Source: Martinezella rhizogenes (GTDB taxonomy: Bacteria; Pseudomonadota; Alphaproteobacteria; Rhizobiales; Rhizobiaceae). Taken from it: DNA of 64,000 bases. The stretch is taken from the NCBI GenBank assembly GCA_013322215.1, contig JAAMEZ010000050.1, positions 62,001 through 126,000 on the forward strand. Reading direction: 5' to 3'. Below, piece after piece: positions 1-8,037 of this stretch. The notes beneath the pieces were generated by a model. The model saw only the letters and a list, made by a program, of their open reading frames with translations, did not search any database and was not told the DNA's origin. Both the position numbers and the translations under genes were made by a program. Positions within the stretch are counted from its first letter, which is position 1. Every line of letters begins with the position of its first letter.

Positions 1-196
1 CTGCCGCATCGAGAAGCACCAGAAGATCATCGGCTGTCAGCCCGGCAGCGCCGGTGCGATAGGGCTTCACATCGCGGATATGGGTGCGACAGTCCTTCAT
101 CGCGCGAAAAAGGCTGGAAGGATCGTCCTCCTCCCAGCCCTTCAGATCGGCGAAGGTTGCCGGCTCCAGCCTGAATTCCTGCGATGGGCTCGTCAT
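1..196 (-). CDS. mltA: Membrane-bound lytic murein transglycosylase A, N-terminal part (runs off the window)
   Basis: The first 65 codons are present; the rest lies beyond base 1. The protein starts MTSPSQEF and continues with a stretch (LKGWEEDDPSRLFRAMKDC) that resembles the N-terminus of rhizobial MltA proteins. MltA cleaves peptidoglycan to leave 1,6-anhydromuropeptides. Its ATG overlaps the stop of the Tim44-domain gene in an ATGA junction (193-196), so the two are translationally coupled. No lipoprotein signal is visible in this part. The call rests on a short fragment and on the usual Tim44-mltA pairing in Rhizobiales, so it is fairly likely rather than certain. Confidence 0.7.
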   Translation of the reverse strand, partial: MTSPSQEFRLEPATFADLKGWEEDDPSSLFRAMKDCRTHIRDVKPYRTGAAGLTADDLLVLLDAA

Positions 197-894
197 TGTT
201 CCGATTCGGTCGCCACAAGTTTCCAGTTCGGATCGCGCGAGCGCGTGTCGCGGGCGAAAGTCCAGAGATCGCTGACCTCAGCCACGGCTTCGGCATCGCC
301 ATCGATCAGCTTATCCGCCTTGTCGTAGGTGGCGGAAATCATCTGGCTGACGATGCGCATGGTGATAAGAACATCCGTTCCCTTCACCTCGGCAGTGACG
401 ATATCGGCCTTGTCGATGCCGACGAAGGTCGATTTGACCTTTTCGCCCTTGGCCTCGCGATCGGCGATGGCGGCATCGAAGCCTTCGTAGACCTCACGCG
501 ACAGGAGCCCCTTCAGCGATTTCCGGTCGCCGTCGGCAAAGGCCATGACGATCATCTCATAGGCCATGCGGGCACCGTTGACGAATTCCTTCGGATTGAA
601 GGACGGGTCGGCCGCGTTCAATTCACGCAGCGAATCATTGAGTGGCGTGCCGGCCGGGGTGAAGGCATCGATGGCAGCAAAACGGTCTTCCTCTTCGGTC
701 CCGTCACGACGCGGCAGAGTGACCACTTTGCCGGCGTCCGGCGGCGTCGGGCCATTGGCCGGATCTGCAGAACCGTAGAGATCGCGCGGCGGCTTCTCAT
801 TCCCCGTGCGGCGGCCAAGGACGCTGCGCAACTGAAAGAAAATCAGCACCGCTGCCACCAGGAAAAAGATCGTCACAAAGTCGTTTGCACCCAT
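193..894 (-). CDS. Tim44/TimA-domain protein, membrane anchored
   Basis: A 233-residue protein with one N-terminal membrane segment (about residues 6-21, VTIFFLVAAVLIFFQL), a charged low-complexity linker to about residue 95, and a C-terminal Tim44-like domain of about 130 residues. In mitochondria this fold tethers the import motor to the inner membrane; the bacterial relatives are inner-membrane proteins of poorly defined role. It lies directly upstream of mltA with a 4-base overlap and is divergent from fxsA across 146 bases. In Rhizobiales this gene commonly sits next to secB and mltA, as here. The function is inferred from family only. Confidence 0.85.
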   Translation of the reverse strand: MGANDFVTIFFLVAAVLIFFQLRSVLGRRTGNEKPPRDLYGSADPANGPTPPDAGKVVTLPRRDGTEEEDRFAAIDAFTPAGTPLNDSLRELNAADPSFNPKEFVNGARMAYEMIVMAFADGDRKSLKGLLSREVYEGFDAAIADREAKGEKVKSTFVGIDKADIVTAEVKGTDVLITMRIVSQMISATYDKADKLIDGDAEAVAEVSDLWTFARDTRSRDPNWKLVATESEQ

Positions 895-1040
895 CTCGTA
901 TCGGAACCACCGTTAAAATTAAAAGATCAATCCCCATATAGTCCGCATCGATCTATCATTCAAATAGCGGACCAGTTTCTTTATTATATGCGAGAAACCA
1001 ACGCTTACGCGAAGAAACACGCTCTCAGGACCACCGTAAC

Positions 1041-1559
1041 ATGCGCCTATCACTTCTTCCTATCTTCGTTTTTCTGATGCCTCTGGCTGAGATTGCCGGA
1101 TTCATCGTGGTCGGAAAGATGATCGGCGTCTGGGCGACACTGGGGCTTGTCATCCTCAGCGTCCTGCTCGGTGCCGCTCTCTTGAGGATCCAGGGCATCG
1201 GCATTCTTCAGCGCATCTCGGCCGAAAGCCGCAATGGCGGCGATCCCGGCCGCGAGATGGTGCATGGCGCCATGATCGTCGTTGCCGCCTTCTTCCTGAT
1301 GCTGCCCGGCTTCATCTCCGACATCATCGGCCTGCTGCTGTTCATCCCGGCCGTGCGCGACCTCGCCTGGCAGGTCTTGCGCAAGCGTATCGTCGTTGTC
1401 GGCAATTCGCGGGCGTTCCGCCGTGGACAAGGCCCGGGTGCCGGGCCACAAGGCCGGCCGAGCAAACCCGGAAACGTCGTCGATCTCGATGAAGGCGATT
1501 TCCATCGCGAGCCGAACCGCAACTCGCCCTGGTCTGATAAAAAGCGTCTGGAAGACTAG
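1041..1559 (+). CDS. fxsA: FxsA family membrane protein
   Basis: A 172-residue protein with FxsA architecture: hydrophobic segments at about residues 5-27, 29-50 and 78-104, then a hydrophilic Gly/Pro/Arg-rich tail. The family was named from the E. coli protein whose overexpression relieves F-plasmid exclusion of phage T7; its normal cellular role is unknown. The start opens with MRLSLLPIFVFLMPLAEI, typical of the family. It is divergent from the Tim44 gene and is followed by secB after 95 bases. The tail (PSKPGNVVDLDEGDF) is longer than in enteric FxsA, which is usual for rhizobia. Confidence 0.85.
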   Translation: MRLSLLPIFVFLMPLAEIAGFIVVGKMIGVWATLGLVILSVLLGAALLRIQGIGILQRISAESRNGGDPGREMVHGAMIVVAAFFLMLPGFISDIIGLLLFIPAVRDLAWQVLRKRIVVVGNSRAFRRGQGPGAGPQGRPSKPGNVVDLDEGDFHREPNRNSPWSDKKRLED

Positions 1560-1654
1560 CGAGCGGCCGCGAGAGCGCCGGAGCCATAAGGGTTGTAAGC
1601 CCCTTTTCTAAATGCTAGATGGCGACACCCATTGAGACGTGAGAGGACACCCCC

Positions 1655-2137
1655 ATGGCCAACGAGACCAACGGCAACGGCGCAGCCACCCCGAGCCTCA
1701 GCATCCTTGCTCAGTACACCAAGGATCTTTCCTTCGAAAATCCGGGTGCTCCGCGCTCGCTTCAGGCCCGGGAAAATGCTCCGGACATCAATATCAACGT
1801 GAACGTCAACGCCAATCCGCTATCGGATTCCGATTTCGACGTGGTGCTGACGCTGAGCGCCGAAGCCAAGGATGGCGAGCGCGTCCTCTTCCACACCGAG
1901 CTGGTCTATGGCGGCGTCTTCCGCGTCACCGGCTTCCCGCAGGAACACATGCTGCCGCTGCTCTTCATCGAGTGCCCGCGCCTGCTGTTCCCCTTCGCAC
2001 GTCAGATCATTGCCGACATCACCCGCAACGGCGGCTTCCCGCCGCTGATGATCGACCCGATCGATTTCGCGCAGATGTTCACGCAGCGCATGGCCGAAGA
2101 ACAGGCCCGAGCCCAGGTTTCGGCCGTTCCGAACTAA
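1655..2137 (+). CDS. secB: Protein-export chaperone SecB
   Basis: A 160-residue SecB. It binds unfolded preproteins in the cytoplasm and hands them to SecA for export. The central segment DININVNVNANPLSDSDFDV and the later FPFARQIIADITRNGGFPPL are clear SecB signatures. An acidic, flexible N-terminus precedes the core and the C-terminus is short, as in other alphaproteobacteria. The ATG follows GAGAGGACACCCCC, giving a good ribosome site. The gene is monocistronic in appearance, with a strong hairpin terminator right after it. Confidence 0.95.
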   Translation: MANETNGNGAATPSLSILAQYTKDLSFENPGAPRSLQARENAPDININVNVNANPLSDSDFDVVLTLSAEAKDGERVLFHTELVYGGVFRVTGFPQEHMLPLLFIECPRLLFPFARQIIADITRNGGFPPLMIDPIDFAQMFTQRMAEEQARAQVSAVPN

Positions 2138-2166
2138 GCTTGAATTTATCCATTCTGGAAATGAAA

Positions 2167-2198
2167 ATGCCCGGATATCGATCCGGGCATTTTCTTTT
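2167..2198. terminator. Rho-independent terminator after secB
   Basis: A perfect 10-bp stem (ATGCCCGGAT, 2167-2176, pairing with 2181-2190) with a 4-base loop, followed by TTTCTTTT. It ends secB and may also act against dnaQ transcripts arriving from the other side, since the two genes converge here. Confidence 0.85.
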
Positions 2199-2219
2199 GG
2201 TGCCGCCTAAGAAAGCGTC

Positions 2220-2936
2220 CTATTCAGACGTGCCGTATTTAGACCAGATTCCCTTCGCGCCAAGCTTGCCGACAAGCGCGGCATGAGCCGAAAGCTCTTC
2301 CTCGCTCAACCGGCTTGGCAATGGATTGGGTCGCGCGAAGACATCCGTAACGACGCCCTCCGCATCGTCACTCTGTCGCGAACGCGACGACGAGCCGTTG
2401 CTGCTTCCGAGACCAAGCGCGGTCTGCCGGCCGCCGATCATCTCGATATAGACTTCTGCCAGCAATTCCGAGTCGAGCAGCGCGCCGTGTTGCGTGCGGT
2501 GCGAATTGTCGATGCCATAGCGGCGGCAGAGCGCATCCAGCGAGTTCGGGCCCATGGGATGCTTGCGCCGCGCCATGGCGAGCGTATCGATCACCATGTC
2601 CGGGAGGATCGGCGGGCGACCGAGCCTTGCAAATTCAGCATTGACGAAGCCCATGTCGAAGGTGGCGTTATGCGCGATCCATTTAGCATCGCCGAAGAAG
2701 TCAAGGATCCGATCGGCAACGTCCGCGAAGGGCGGCTTGTCCTTCAGGGATTCATCGGTGATGCCATGCACGGCAAGCGCATCCGGATGAACCTTGCGAT
2801 CGCCGGGGTTGATGAAAAGATGCAGGGTCTTGCCGGTCGGGAAATGGTTGATGAGCTCGATGCCACCGATTTCGATGATGCGGTCGGCCTTGTTATCTAG
2901 GCCGGTGGTTTCCGTATCGAAAATGATTTCGCGCAT
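2220..2936 (-). CDS. dnaQ: DNA polymerase III epsilon subunit (3'-5' proofreading exonuclease)
   Basis: A 238-residue DEDD exonuclease that proofreads for the replicative polymerase. Exo I is MREIIFDTETTG (Asp7, Glu9), Exo II lies in HNATFDMGF and Exo III in HGALLDSELLAEVY. The C-terminal tail (after about residue 180), rich in Ser/Arg then SEEELSAHAALVGKLG, would contact the alpha subunit. It is the last gene of the leftward run maf-aroE-coaE-dnaQ, 17 bases after coaE. The same gene order is common in alphaproteobacteria near the origin. Confidence 0.95.
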   Translation of the reverse strand: MREIIFDTETTGLDNKADRIIEIGGIELINHFPTGKTLHLFINPGDRKVHPDALAVHGITDESLKDKPPFADVADRILDFFGDAKWIAHNATFDMGFVNAEFARLGRPPILPDMVIDTLAMARRKHPMGPNSLDALCRRYGIDNSHRTQHGALLDSELLAEVYIEMIGGRQTALGLGSSNGSSSRSRQSDDAEGVVTDVFARPNPLPSRLSEEELSAHAALVGKLGAKGIWSKYGTSE

Positions 2937-2953
2937 GTCGGGACTCCGCTTTC

Positions 2954-3553
2954 CTATTTCTCGATCGACAGCTTGCGCCGCAAATCCGCAATGATCTCTC
3001 TGACCTGTTCGCCGGCAGCCTCGATGCTTCCGCCCGTATCGATGACATAATCGGCACGCGCCCGCTTTTCCGCATCCGGCGTCTGGCGGGAGAGAATCAT
3101 ATTGAATTTCTCCTCCGTCATGCCCGGCCGGGCAAGCACCCTCTCCCGCTGAATCTGTGGATCGCAGCTGACGACGACGATCTTGTCCACTCTCTTGTCG
3201 GCGCCGGTTTCAAAGAGAAGCGGAATATCCAGCACGACCATAACGGCACCGGGCTTGCGATGGCGTTCCAGAAACTGGCGTTCACGCTCGCGCACGAGAG
3301 GATGGACGATCGCTTCGAGACGCTTGAAGCCGGAGGGATCGCCCGCCAGCTTTCGGCTAAGCTCCTGCCGGTCGACCTTGCCGCCGGCCGTGGTGCCGGG
3401 GAAAGCCGCCTCGACCAGAGGAACAGCTTCACCGCTATAAAGATCATGCACGACCGCATCGGAATCATTGACCGGGATTCCGGCTTCGGCGAAGAGTTTC
3501 GCCGAGGTCGACTTTCCCATGCCGATCGATCCGGTGAGCCCGATCCTGATCAT
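2954..3553 (-). CDS. coaE: Dephospho-CoA kinase
   Basis: A 199-residue P-loop kinase that phosphorylates the 3'-hydroxyl of dephospho-CoA, the last step of CoA synthesis. The P-loop is GLTGSIGMGKST at residues 5-16. The CoaE motifs DADxxVHDLY (as DSDAVVHDLY) and VVLDIPLLFETGAD are present. It follows aroE with a one-base gap and precedes dnaQ by 17 bases, so the genes are surely co-transcribed. The length is normal for the family. Confidence 0.95.
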   Translation of the reverse strand: MIRIGLTGSIGMGKSTSAKLFAEAGIPVNDSDAVVHDLYSGEAVPLVEAAFPGTTAGGKVDRQELSRKLAGDPSGFKRLEAIVHPLVRERERQFLERHRKPGAVMVVLDIPLLFETGADKRVDKIVVVSCDPQIQRERVLARPGMTEEKFNMILSRQTPDAEKRARADYVIDTGGSIEAAGEQVREIIADLRRKLSIEK

Positions 3554-3554
3554 G

Positions 3555-4412
3555 TCAATGCTTTTCCATGTCCGCGATGATCACTGCTCTCAAGGTTTCA
3601 TCGACCGCCGGACGCTTCCCAAACCATTTTTCGAAGCCCGGTACGGCCTGATGAAGAAGCATGCCGAGACCATCGACGATGGCAAAGCCCTGTTCTTCGG
3701 CCTGGGCGAGAAGCGGCGTTTTCAGCGGTACATACACAATGTCGGTAACGACAGCGCCTTGTGCAAGAGGCGAAAAATCGATCCGTGGCGCCGCCTCGCC
3801 ATCCATGCCGAGTGAAGTCGTATTGATAAAGAGACCGGCGCTCCGCATGACCTCGCCGAGCGCTGCCATCGGATGGGCATGAACCCGTTCGCCGAACCGA
3901 TCCGCCAGTTCCTGCGCACGCTCGACGGTGCGGTTGACGACGTGAATTTCCTTGAAGCCGCGATCGCGAACCGCCTGGATGATGGCGCGGCTGGCGCCCC
4001 CTGCCCCGAGGATCACGGCGCGGTCGCTGCGGTTCCAGCCGGGATGACGTTCGTCCAGGTTCGCCGTGAAACCGCGGCCGTCGGTATTCGTTGCGTGCAG
4101 CTCCCCATCTTGAAGCCACAAAGTGTTTGAGGCGCCAAGCTCCTCCGAAAGCTCGTCCGGCCGATCGGCGAGTTTGAAGGCTGCTTCCTTGTGAGGAATG
4201 GTGACATTGCCGCCGACGAAGCCGCTGGAGCCGTCCTTCAAGGATGAGATGAAGGCCGCAAAATCCTCCACGGGCACTTCATGGGCGCGATAGCTGCCGG
4301 CCAGACCGAGCTGCTTCAGCCAGTAACCATGGATCAGCGGTGAGCGCGAATGCTTGACCGGATAACCCGTTACGAAAGCGTTTACGCTCGGTGTTTCACG
4401 TGAATCATCCAT
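3555..4412 (-). CDS. aroE: Shikimate 5-dehydrogenase
   Basis: A 285-residue NADPH-dependent enzyme reducing 3-dehydroshikimate in the aromatic amino acid pathway. Substrate motifs are KHSRSPLIHGYW near the N-terminus and NVTIPHKEAAF, with the conserved Lys; the nucleotide loop is GAGGASRAII. A longer reading frame exists upstream to 4517, but it runs against maf and is not family-like; the ATG at 4412 gives the normal N-terminus. It overlaps the end of maf by 8 bases. Codons 3-7 (DSRET) are encoded by a parS-like sequence. Confidence 0.94.
   Translation of the reverse strand: MDDSRETPSVNAFVTGYPVKHSRSPLIHGYWLKQLGLAGSYRAHEVPVEDFAAFISSLKDGSSGFVGGNVTIPHKEAAFKLADRPDELSEELGASNTLWLQDGELHATNTDGRGFTANLDERHPGWNRSDRAVILGAGGASRAIIQAVRDRGFKEIHVVNRTVERAQELADRFGERVHAHPMAALGEVMRSAGLFINTTSLGMDGEAAPRIDFSPLAQGAVVTDIVYVPLKTPLLAQAEEQGFAIVDGLGMLLHQAVPGFEKWFGKRPAVDETLRAVIIADMEKH
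4392..4407. promoter_or_regulatory. parS: parS-like ParB binding site 1, inside the aroE start
   Basis: TGTTTCACGTGAATCA matches the palindromic parS consensus TGTTTCACGTGAAACA at 15 of 16 positions. It lies in codons 2-7 of aroE, about 1.5 kb to the left of the putative origin. Confidence 0.85.
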
Positions 4413-5004
4413 CGATCGTCCCCAACTCTCGCAGTTTTTCCAGAAGCGGCAGCATCGGCAATCCGACGATGGTGAAATAGTCGCCGTCGATTTTCGAGAA
4501 AAGCTGGATGCCCTCACCCTCGAGCTGATAGGCTCCGACGCTCGACAACGCCTTCTCGCCGACGCGGCTCAGATGCCGATGAATGAAATCGGCCGGCAGC
4601 TCCCGCATGGTCAGATTGGCGTGGGACACATGCTCCCAGATGATGTCGCCGTTGCGCGCCAGGGCGATAGCGCTGTTTAGGCGATGGGTTTTGCCCGACA
4701 AAGTGCGCAGATGGTTTTCCGCATCCGCCATCGATTTCGGCTTGTGGAAGACTTGCTCATCGAGCGACATGGTTTGGTCCGAGCCAATGACCAGCGAACC
4801 AGGGAAGCGATCGCTCACTTCCTTTGCTTTCGCCTTTGCCAGCACCAGCGCGACAGCATCCGGGCTGGCACCGCCCTGTTCCAATGGCGCTTCGATCGCG
4901 CGCTCATCGATATCGGCGGCAATAGCCTGAAAATGCAGTCCGGCATTTTCCATCAGCGTTCGCCGGAACGGGCTGGAGGATGCAAGGATAAGGGTCGAGG
5001 TCAT
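4405..5004 (-). CDS. maf: Maf-like nucleoside triphosphate pyrophosphatase
   Basis: A 199-residue Maf/YceF-family protein, thought to hydrolyse non-canonical or modified nucleotides to monophosphates. The ASSSPFRRTLMENAGL start, the SDQTMSLD motif and LSGKTHRLNSA are family signatures. The ATG at 5004 is chosen over the one at 5028 because it follows GGAGGCAGCCGTC, a strong ribosome site, and starts at the family position. It lies 33 bases after ppsR and overlaps aroE by 8 bases. Which Maf subfamily substrate it prefers cannot be told. Confidence 0.9.
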   Translation of the reverse strand: MTSTLILASSSPFRRTLMENAGLHFQAIAADIDERAIEAPLEQGGASPDAVALVLAKAKAKEVSDRFPGSLVIGSDQTMSLDEQVFHKPKSMADAENHLRTLSGKTHRLNSAIALARNGDIIWEHVSHANLTMRELPADFIHRHLSRVGEKALSSVGAYQLEGEGIQLFSKIDGDYFTIVGLPMLPLLEKLRELGTIDG

Positions 5005-5037
5005 GACGGCTGCCTCCGTGACAATCATGTGCAGCGC

Positions 5038-5871
5038 TTAACGCAGCTTGGGTCGCAGGGCAACAATGGCGGCCGCGGTCTCTTCGATCGAGCGGCGGGT
5101 CACATCGATGATCGGCCAATTGTGCCTAGAGCAGAGCGAGCGGGCATATTTCAGCTCCTCGGAGATCGCTGCTCGATCCGTATAGTCGCCACGATCGAAG
5201 CCCGGCGTCGCCCCGAGAATGCGATTCTCGCGAACCTGCGAAATCCGGTCGGTCGTCGCGACCAGCCCGACGATCAGCGGCTTCGTCGCCCTGCTCAGGC
5301 TTTCGGGCAACGGTACGCCATGGACGATCGGAATGTTTGCTGTCTTGATGCCTCGGTTCGCCAGATAGATGCTCGTCGGCGTTTTAGAGGTGCGACTGAT
5401 ACCGATGATAACGACATCGGCATCGTCATAATCATCGGGCATCTGGCCGTCGTCATGATCCATTGTGAAGTTCAGCGCTTCGATACGGGCGAAATAATCC
5501 GCATTCATCACATGTTGCGCTCCGACGCGGCGGCGCGACGCCGTGCCGAGATAAGTCTGGAAAACGTTCATGACCGGCTCGAGAACATTGACGCAGGGCA
5601 CCCCCATCTCGCGGCATCGCTCAGCGATGAAGTCGGCAAGCTCCCGATCGACGATCGTATAGAGGACAATACCAGGGCTGTGATCGATCGCCTCCAAGAC
5701 GGGCAAGAGCTGCTTGCGGTTCCTGATCAGCGGATAGACGTGCTCGATCGGCTGGCTGGCATGGAATTGCACGGAAGCAGCACGGCCAGCGGAGATAAGA
5801 GTCTCTCCTGTTGAGTCAGAAATCAGGTGCAGATGAAAGAAGCTCGTTCGGTTTTCCACGCTACTTTCCAT
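5038..5871 (-). CDS. ppsR: Pyruvate,phosphate dikinase / PEP synthase regulatory protein (DUF299)
   Basis: A 277-residue bifunctional kinase/phosphorylase that switches pyruvate,phosphate dikinase or PEP synthase on and off by threonine phosphorylation. The N-terminal FFHLHLISDSTGETL is a DUF299 hallmark and the P-loop-like GISRTSKTPTSIYLA lies near residue 150. A longer frame to 5952 extends into the origin region; the ATG at 5871, preceded by AACAGGTG, or the GTG four codons later give the usual length. It is the first gene of the leftward run and is divergent from hemE. Confidence 0.92.
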   Translation of the reverse strand: MESSVENRTSFFHLHLISDSTGETLISAGRAASVQFHASQPIEHVYPLIRNRKQLLPVLEAIDHSPGIVLYTIVDRELADFIAERCREMGVPCVNVLEPVMNVFQTYLGTASRRRVGAQHVMNADYFARIEALNFTMDHDDGQMPDDYDDADVVIIGISRTSKTPTSIYLANRGIKTANIPIVHGVPLPESLSRATKPLIVGLVATTDRISQVRENRILGATPGFDRGDYTDRAAISEELKYARSLCSRHNWPIIDVTRRSIEETAAAIVALRPKLR

Positions 5872-6260
5872 CACCTGTTGATATCTCGGGAGAAAAGAGA
5901 GGTACGGGAAGGGGGGCGTCATGGGCAAGTGGAAAACGGCCGAGTTTTCCACATTTGGAATTTTCGAGAGACGGATTTCGCGGCGGCTGTGGGCAATGTG
6001 GACAAGATCGACAGTGCCATGCTCATCCCCGACTTGTCCCCAGAAGGGGAAGAGCCAAATTTCGCGCCAAGCTCCTCAAAAGATTGAAAGATCATCTTTC
6101 TTTTCCACATATCGGCTTGCGATCTCGAAATCTCTCCAAATTCAGGCGCGAGGCGCGACAAATTGGACAGGCAAGGGATGAACTTTAATCCTTGCTACTC
6201 ACCGACTCTAAGAAATAGAAACCTTTCAATATATGTTTGGTTTTATATAGGACGACGTCT
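5872..6260. other. oriC: Probable chromosomal replication origin between ppsR and hemE
   Basis: This 389-base gap between divergent ppsR and hemE has no credible gene. It holds DnaA-box-like 9-mers: TTTTCCACA at 5945-5953 and again at 6101-6109, and on the other strand TTTTCCACT (5928-5936), TTGCCCACA (5988-5996) and TTGTCCACA (5997-6005). TTGTCCCCA at 6034-6042 is a weaker match. The side next to hemE (about 6184-6252) is strikingly AT-rich, suiting an unwinding region, and contains a GACTC site for the CcrM methylase at 6204-6208. The origins of Caulobacter and Sinorhizobium meliloti lie next to hemE, which supports this reading. The hemE promoter probably shares the region. Exact limits are inferred. 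Confidence 0.75.
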
Positions 6261-7295
6261 GTGACCGATGAACGCCGGAAGATCATGCGGGTCTTGAGCG
6301 GAGAAACGCTCAGCCCTCCACCGCTCTGGCTAATGAGACAGGCAGGCCGTTATCTACCCGAGTATCGTGAAACGCGTGCGAAGGCAGGAAGCTTCCTCGA
6401 TCTCTGTTATACGCCCGACCACGCTGTCGAAGTGACGCTGCAGCCGATCCGGCGCTATGGCTTCGATGCCGCAATCCTGTTTTCCGATATCCTGGTCATT
6501 CCCGATGCGTTGAAGCGCAACGTTCGCTATACCGAGGGTCATGGTCCGGAGATGGACCCGATCGACGAGGCGAGCATCCTGGCTTTGAAAGCTGAGGGGG
6601 TCGTAGCCTATCTGGAACCCGTCATGGAGACGGTGCGGCGGCTCCGGCGGAACTTGCCCACGGAGACAACGCTTCTTGGCTTCTGTGGGGCTCCTTGGAC
6701 CGTTGCGACCTATATGATCGCCGGACACGGCACGCCCGATCAGGCCCCTGCCCGGCTGTTTGCCTATCGCTATCCGAAAGCGTTCGAACATCTGCTCATG
6801 CTGCTTGCCGAGATCTCGGCCGATTACCTCGTGGCGCAGATCGATGCGGGTGCCGATGCCGTGCAGATTTTCGATTCCTGGGCCGGCGTGCTTGGTGAAA
6901 AGGAATTTGAGGCTTTTGCAGTCAAGCCGGTTGCGAAAATAATATCATCCGTCAAGGCGCGACGACCTCAGGCAAAGATCATAGCCTTTGCCAAGGGTGC
7001 GGGCTATTTGCTGAAAACCTACCGGCAGAAGACGGGTGCCGATGCGATCGGTCTCGACTGGTCCGTACCGCTCGCCTTTGCTCAGGAGCTTCAGAAAGAT
7101 GGGCCGGTGCAGGGAAATCTCGACCCCATGCGGGTCGTCGCCGGCGGCAGGGCTCTAGACGACGGGATCGACGACGTCTTGCAGCAGCTCGGGAATGGCC
7201 CGCTGATTTTCAATCTCGGCCACGGCATTACGCCGCAGGCGGACCCTGCCAATGTTGCCAGGCTTGTCGAACGCGTGCGGGCATGGAGGAACTGA
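6261..7295 (+). CDS. hemE: Uroporphyrinogen decarboxylase
   Basis: A 344-residue enzyme that removes four carboxyl groups from uroporphyrinogen III in heme synthesis. Signatures are PLWLMRQAGRYLPEYRETR near the N-terminus and GFCGAPWTVATYM in the middle. I start at the GTG at 6261, which follows AGGACGACGTCT with good spacing; the upstream ATG at 6237 lacks a ribosome site and gives an overlong N-terminus. Its TGA overlaps the hemJ start by one base, so hemE and hemJ, both in heme synthesis, form an operon. Confidence 0.95.
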   Translation: MTDERRKIMRVLSGETLSPPPLWLMRQAGRYLPEYRETRAKAGSFLDLCYTPDHAVEVTLQPIRRYGFDAAILFSDILVIPDALKRNVRYTEGHGPEMDPIDEASILALKAEGVVAYLEPVMETVRRLRRNLPTETTLLGFCGAPWTVATYMIAGHGTPDQAPARLFAYRYPKAFEHLLMLLAEISADYLVAQIDAGADAVQIFDSWAGVLGEKEFEAFAVKPVAKIISSVKARRPQAKIIAFAKGAGYLLKTYRQKTGADAIGLDWSVPLAFAQELQKDGPVQGNLDPMRVVAGGRALDDGIDDVLQQLGNGPLIFNLGHGITPQADPANVARLVERVRAWRN

Positions 7296-7840
7296 TGACA
7301 ATGGAAAAGCAGACGGATTCCGCCCCCGGCCAAGAGGCCGGACGACGCGCCTATTTCATGATCCTGATTTTCGCGGTTTTGGCGATCGGGCTCTTCGCCT
7401 GGCATCCGGCCGATCTCTATCTCTGGATCAAGGCACTGCACATCATTGCCGTCATCTCGTGGATGGCCGGCATGTTCTACCTGCCGCGGCTTTTCGTCTA
7501 TCATATCGATGCCGAACCGGGTTCCCAGCAATCCGAGACCTTCAAGGTGATGGAGCAGCGCCTGCTGCGCTACATCATCACGCCGGCGATGATTCTGACC
7601 TGGATTTTCGGGCTTTATCTTGCCTGGTCGGTCTATGATTTTCAGGGCGGTTGGCTACACGCCAAGATCGGGCTCGTCGTGCTGCTGTCGGCCGTTCACG
7701 GTCATTTCAGCAGCGCCGTGCGCGCCTTTGCCCGCGATGAAAACAAGCATTCGGCGCGGTACTGGCGGATGATGAACGAGGCGCCGACGCTGTTGATGAT
7801 TGCCATCGTCATTCTCGTGGTCGTCAAGCCCTTTGCGTGA
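7295..7840 (+). CDS. hemJ: Protoporphyrinogen oxidase HemJ
   Basis: A 181-residue membrane protein of the UPF0093 (TIGR00701) family, the HemJ type of protoporphyrinogen IX oxidase used by most alphaproteobacteria. Four to five membrane segments are visible, and the segment WIKALHIIAVISWMAGM carries the conserved His, followed by LPRLFVYH. The start is the ATG in TGATG, one base overlapping hemE, with GGAGG 5 bases upstream inside hemE; an in-frame ATG at 7301 is the alternative. The position after hemE fits the pathway. Confidence 0.92.
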   Translation: MTMEKQTDSAPGQEAGRRAYFMILIFAVLAIGLFAWHPADLYLWIKALHIIAVISWMAGMFYLPRLFVYHIDAEPGSQQSETFKVMEQRLLRYIITPAMILTWIFGLYLAWSVYDFQGGWLHAKIGLVVLLSAVHGHFSSAVRAFARDENKHSARYWRMMNEAPTLLMIAIVILVVVKPFA

Positions 7841-8037
7841 GGCGAGGCTGTATTAGGGGCGACGTTAAATTTCTTTCATTTTGCGTGCCCCCCTTGCGGT
7901 TCAGAAAGTGAGTCGCTATTTTCCCGCCATCTTCTCTTCGTGGCATGTATCCATTCTGTCGCCCGCGAGCGCCCCTATCGCGGTTCTGAATACGAGCAAC
8001 ATTGCCTTTCCCCTCCTAAAAATGAGTAATTCCCTTC

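Noticed and set aside
1639..2286. A second frame over secB
   Set aside because: It runs out of frame through secB, has Arg/His/Pro-rich shadow composition and reaches into dnaQ.
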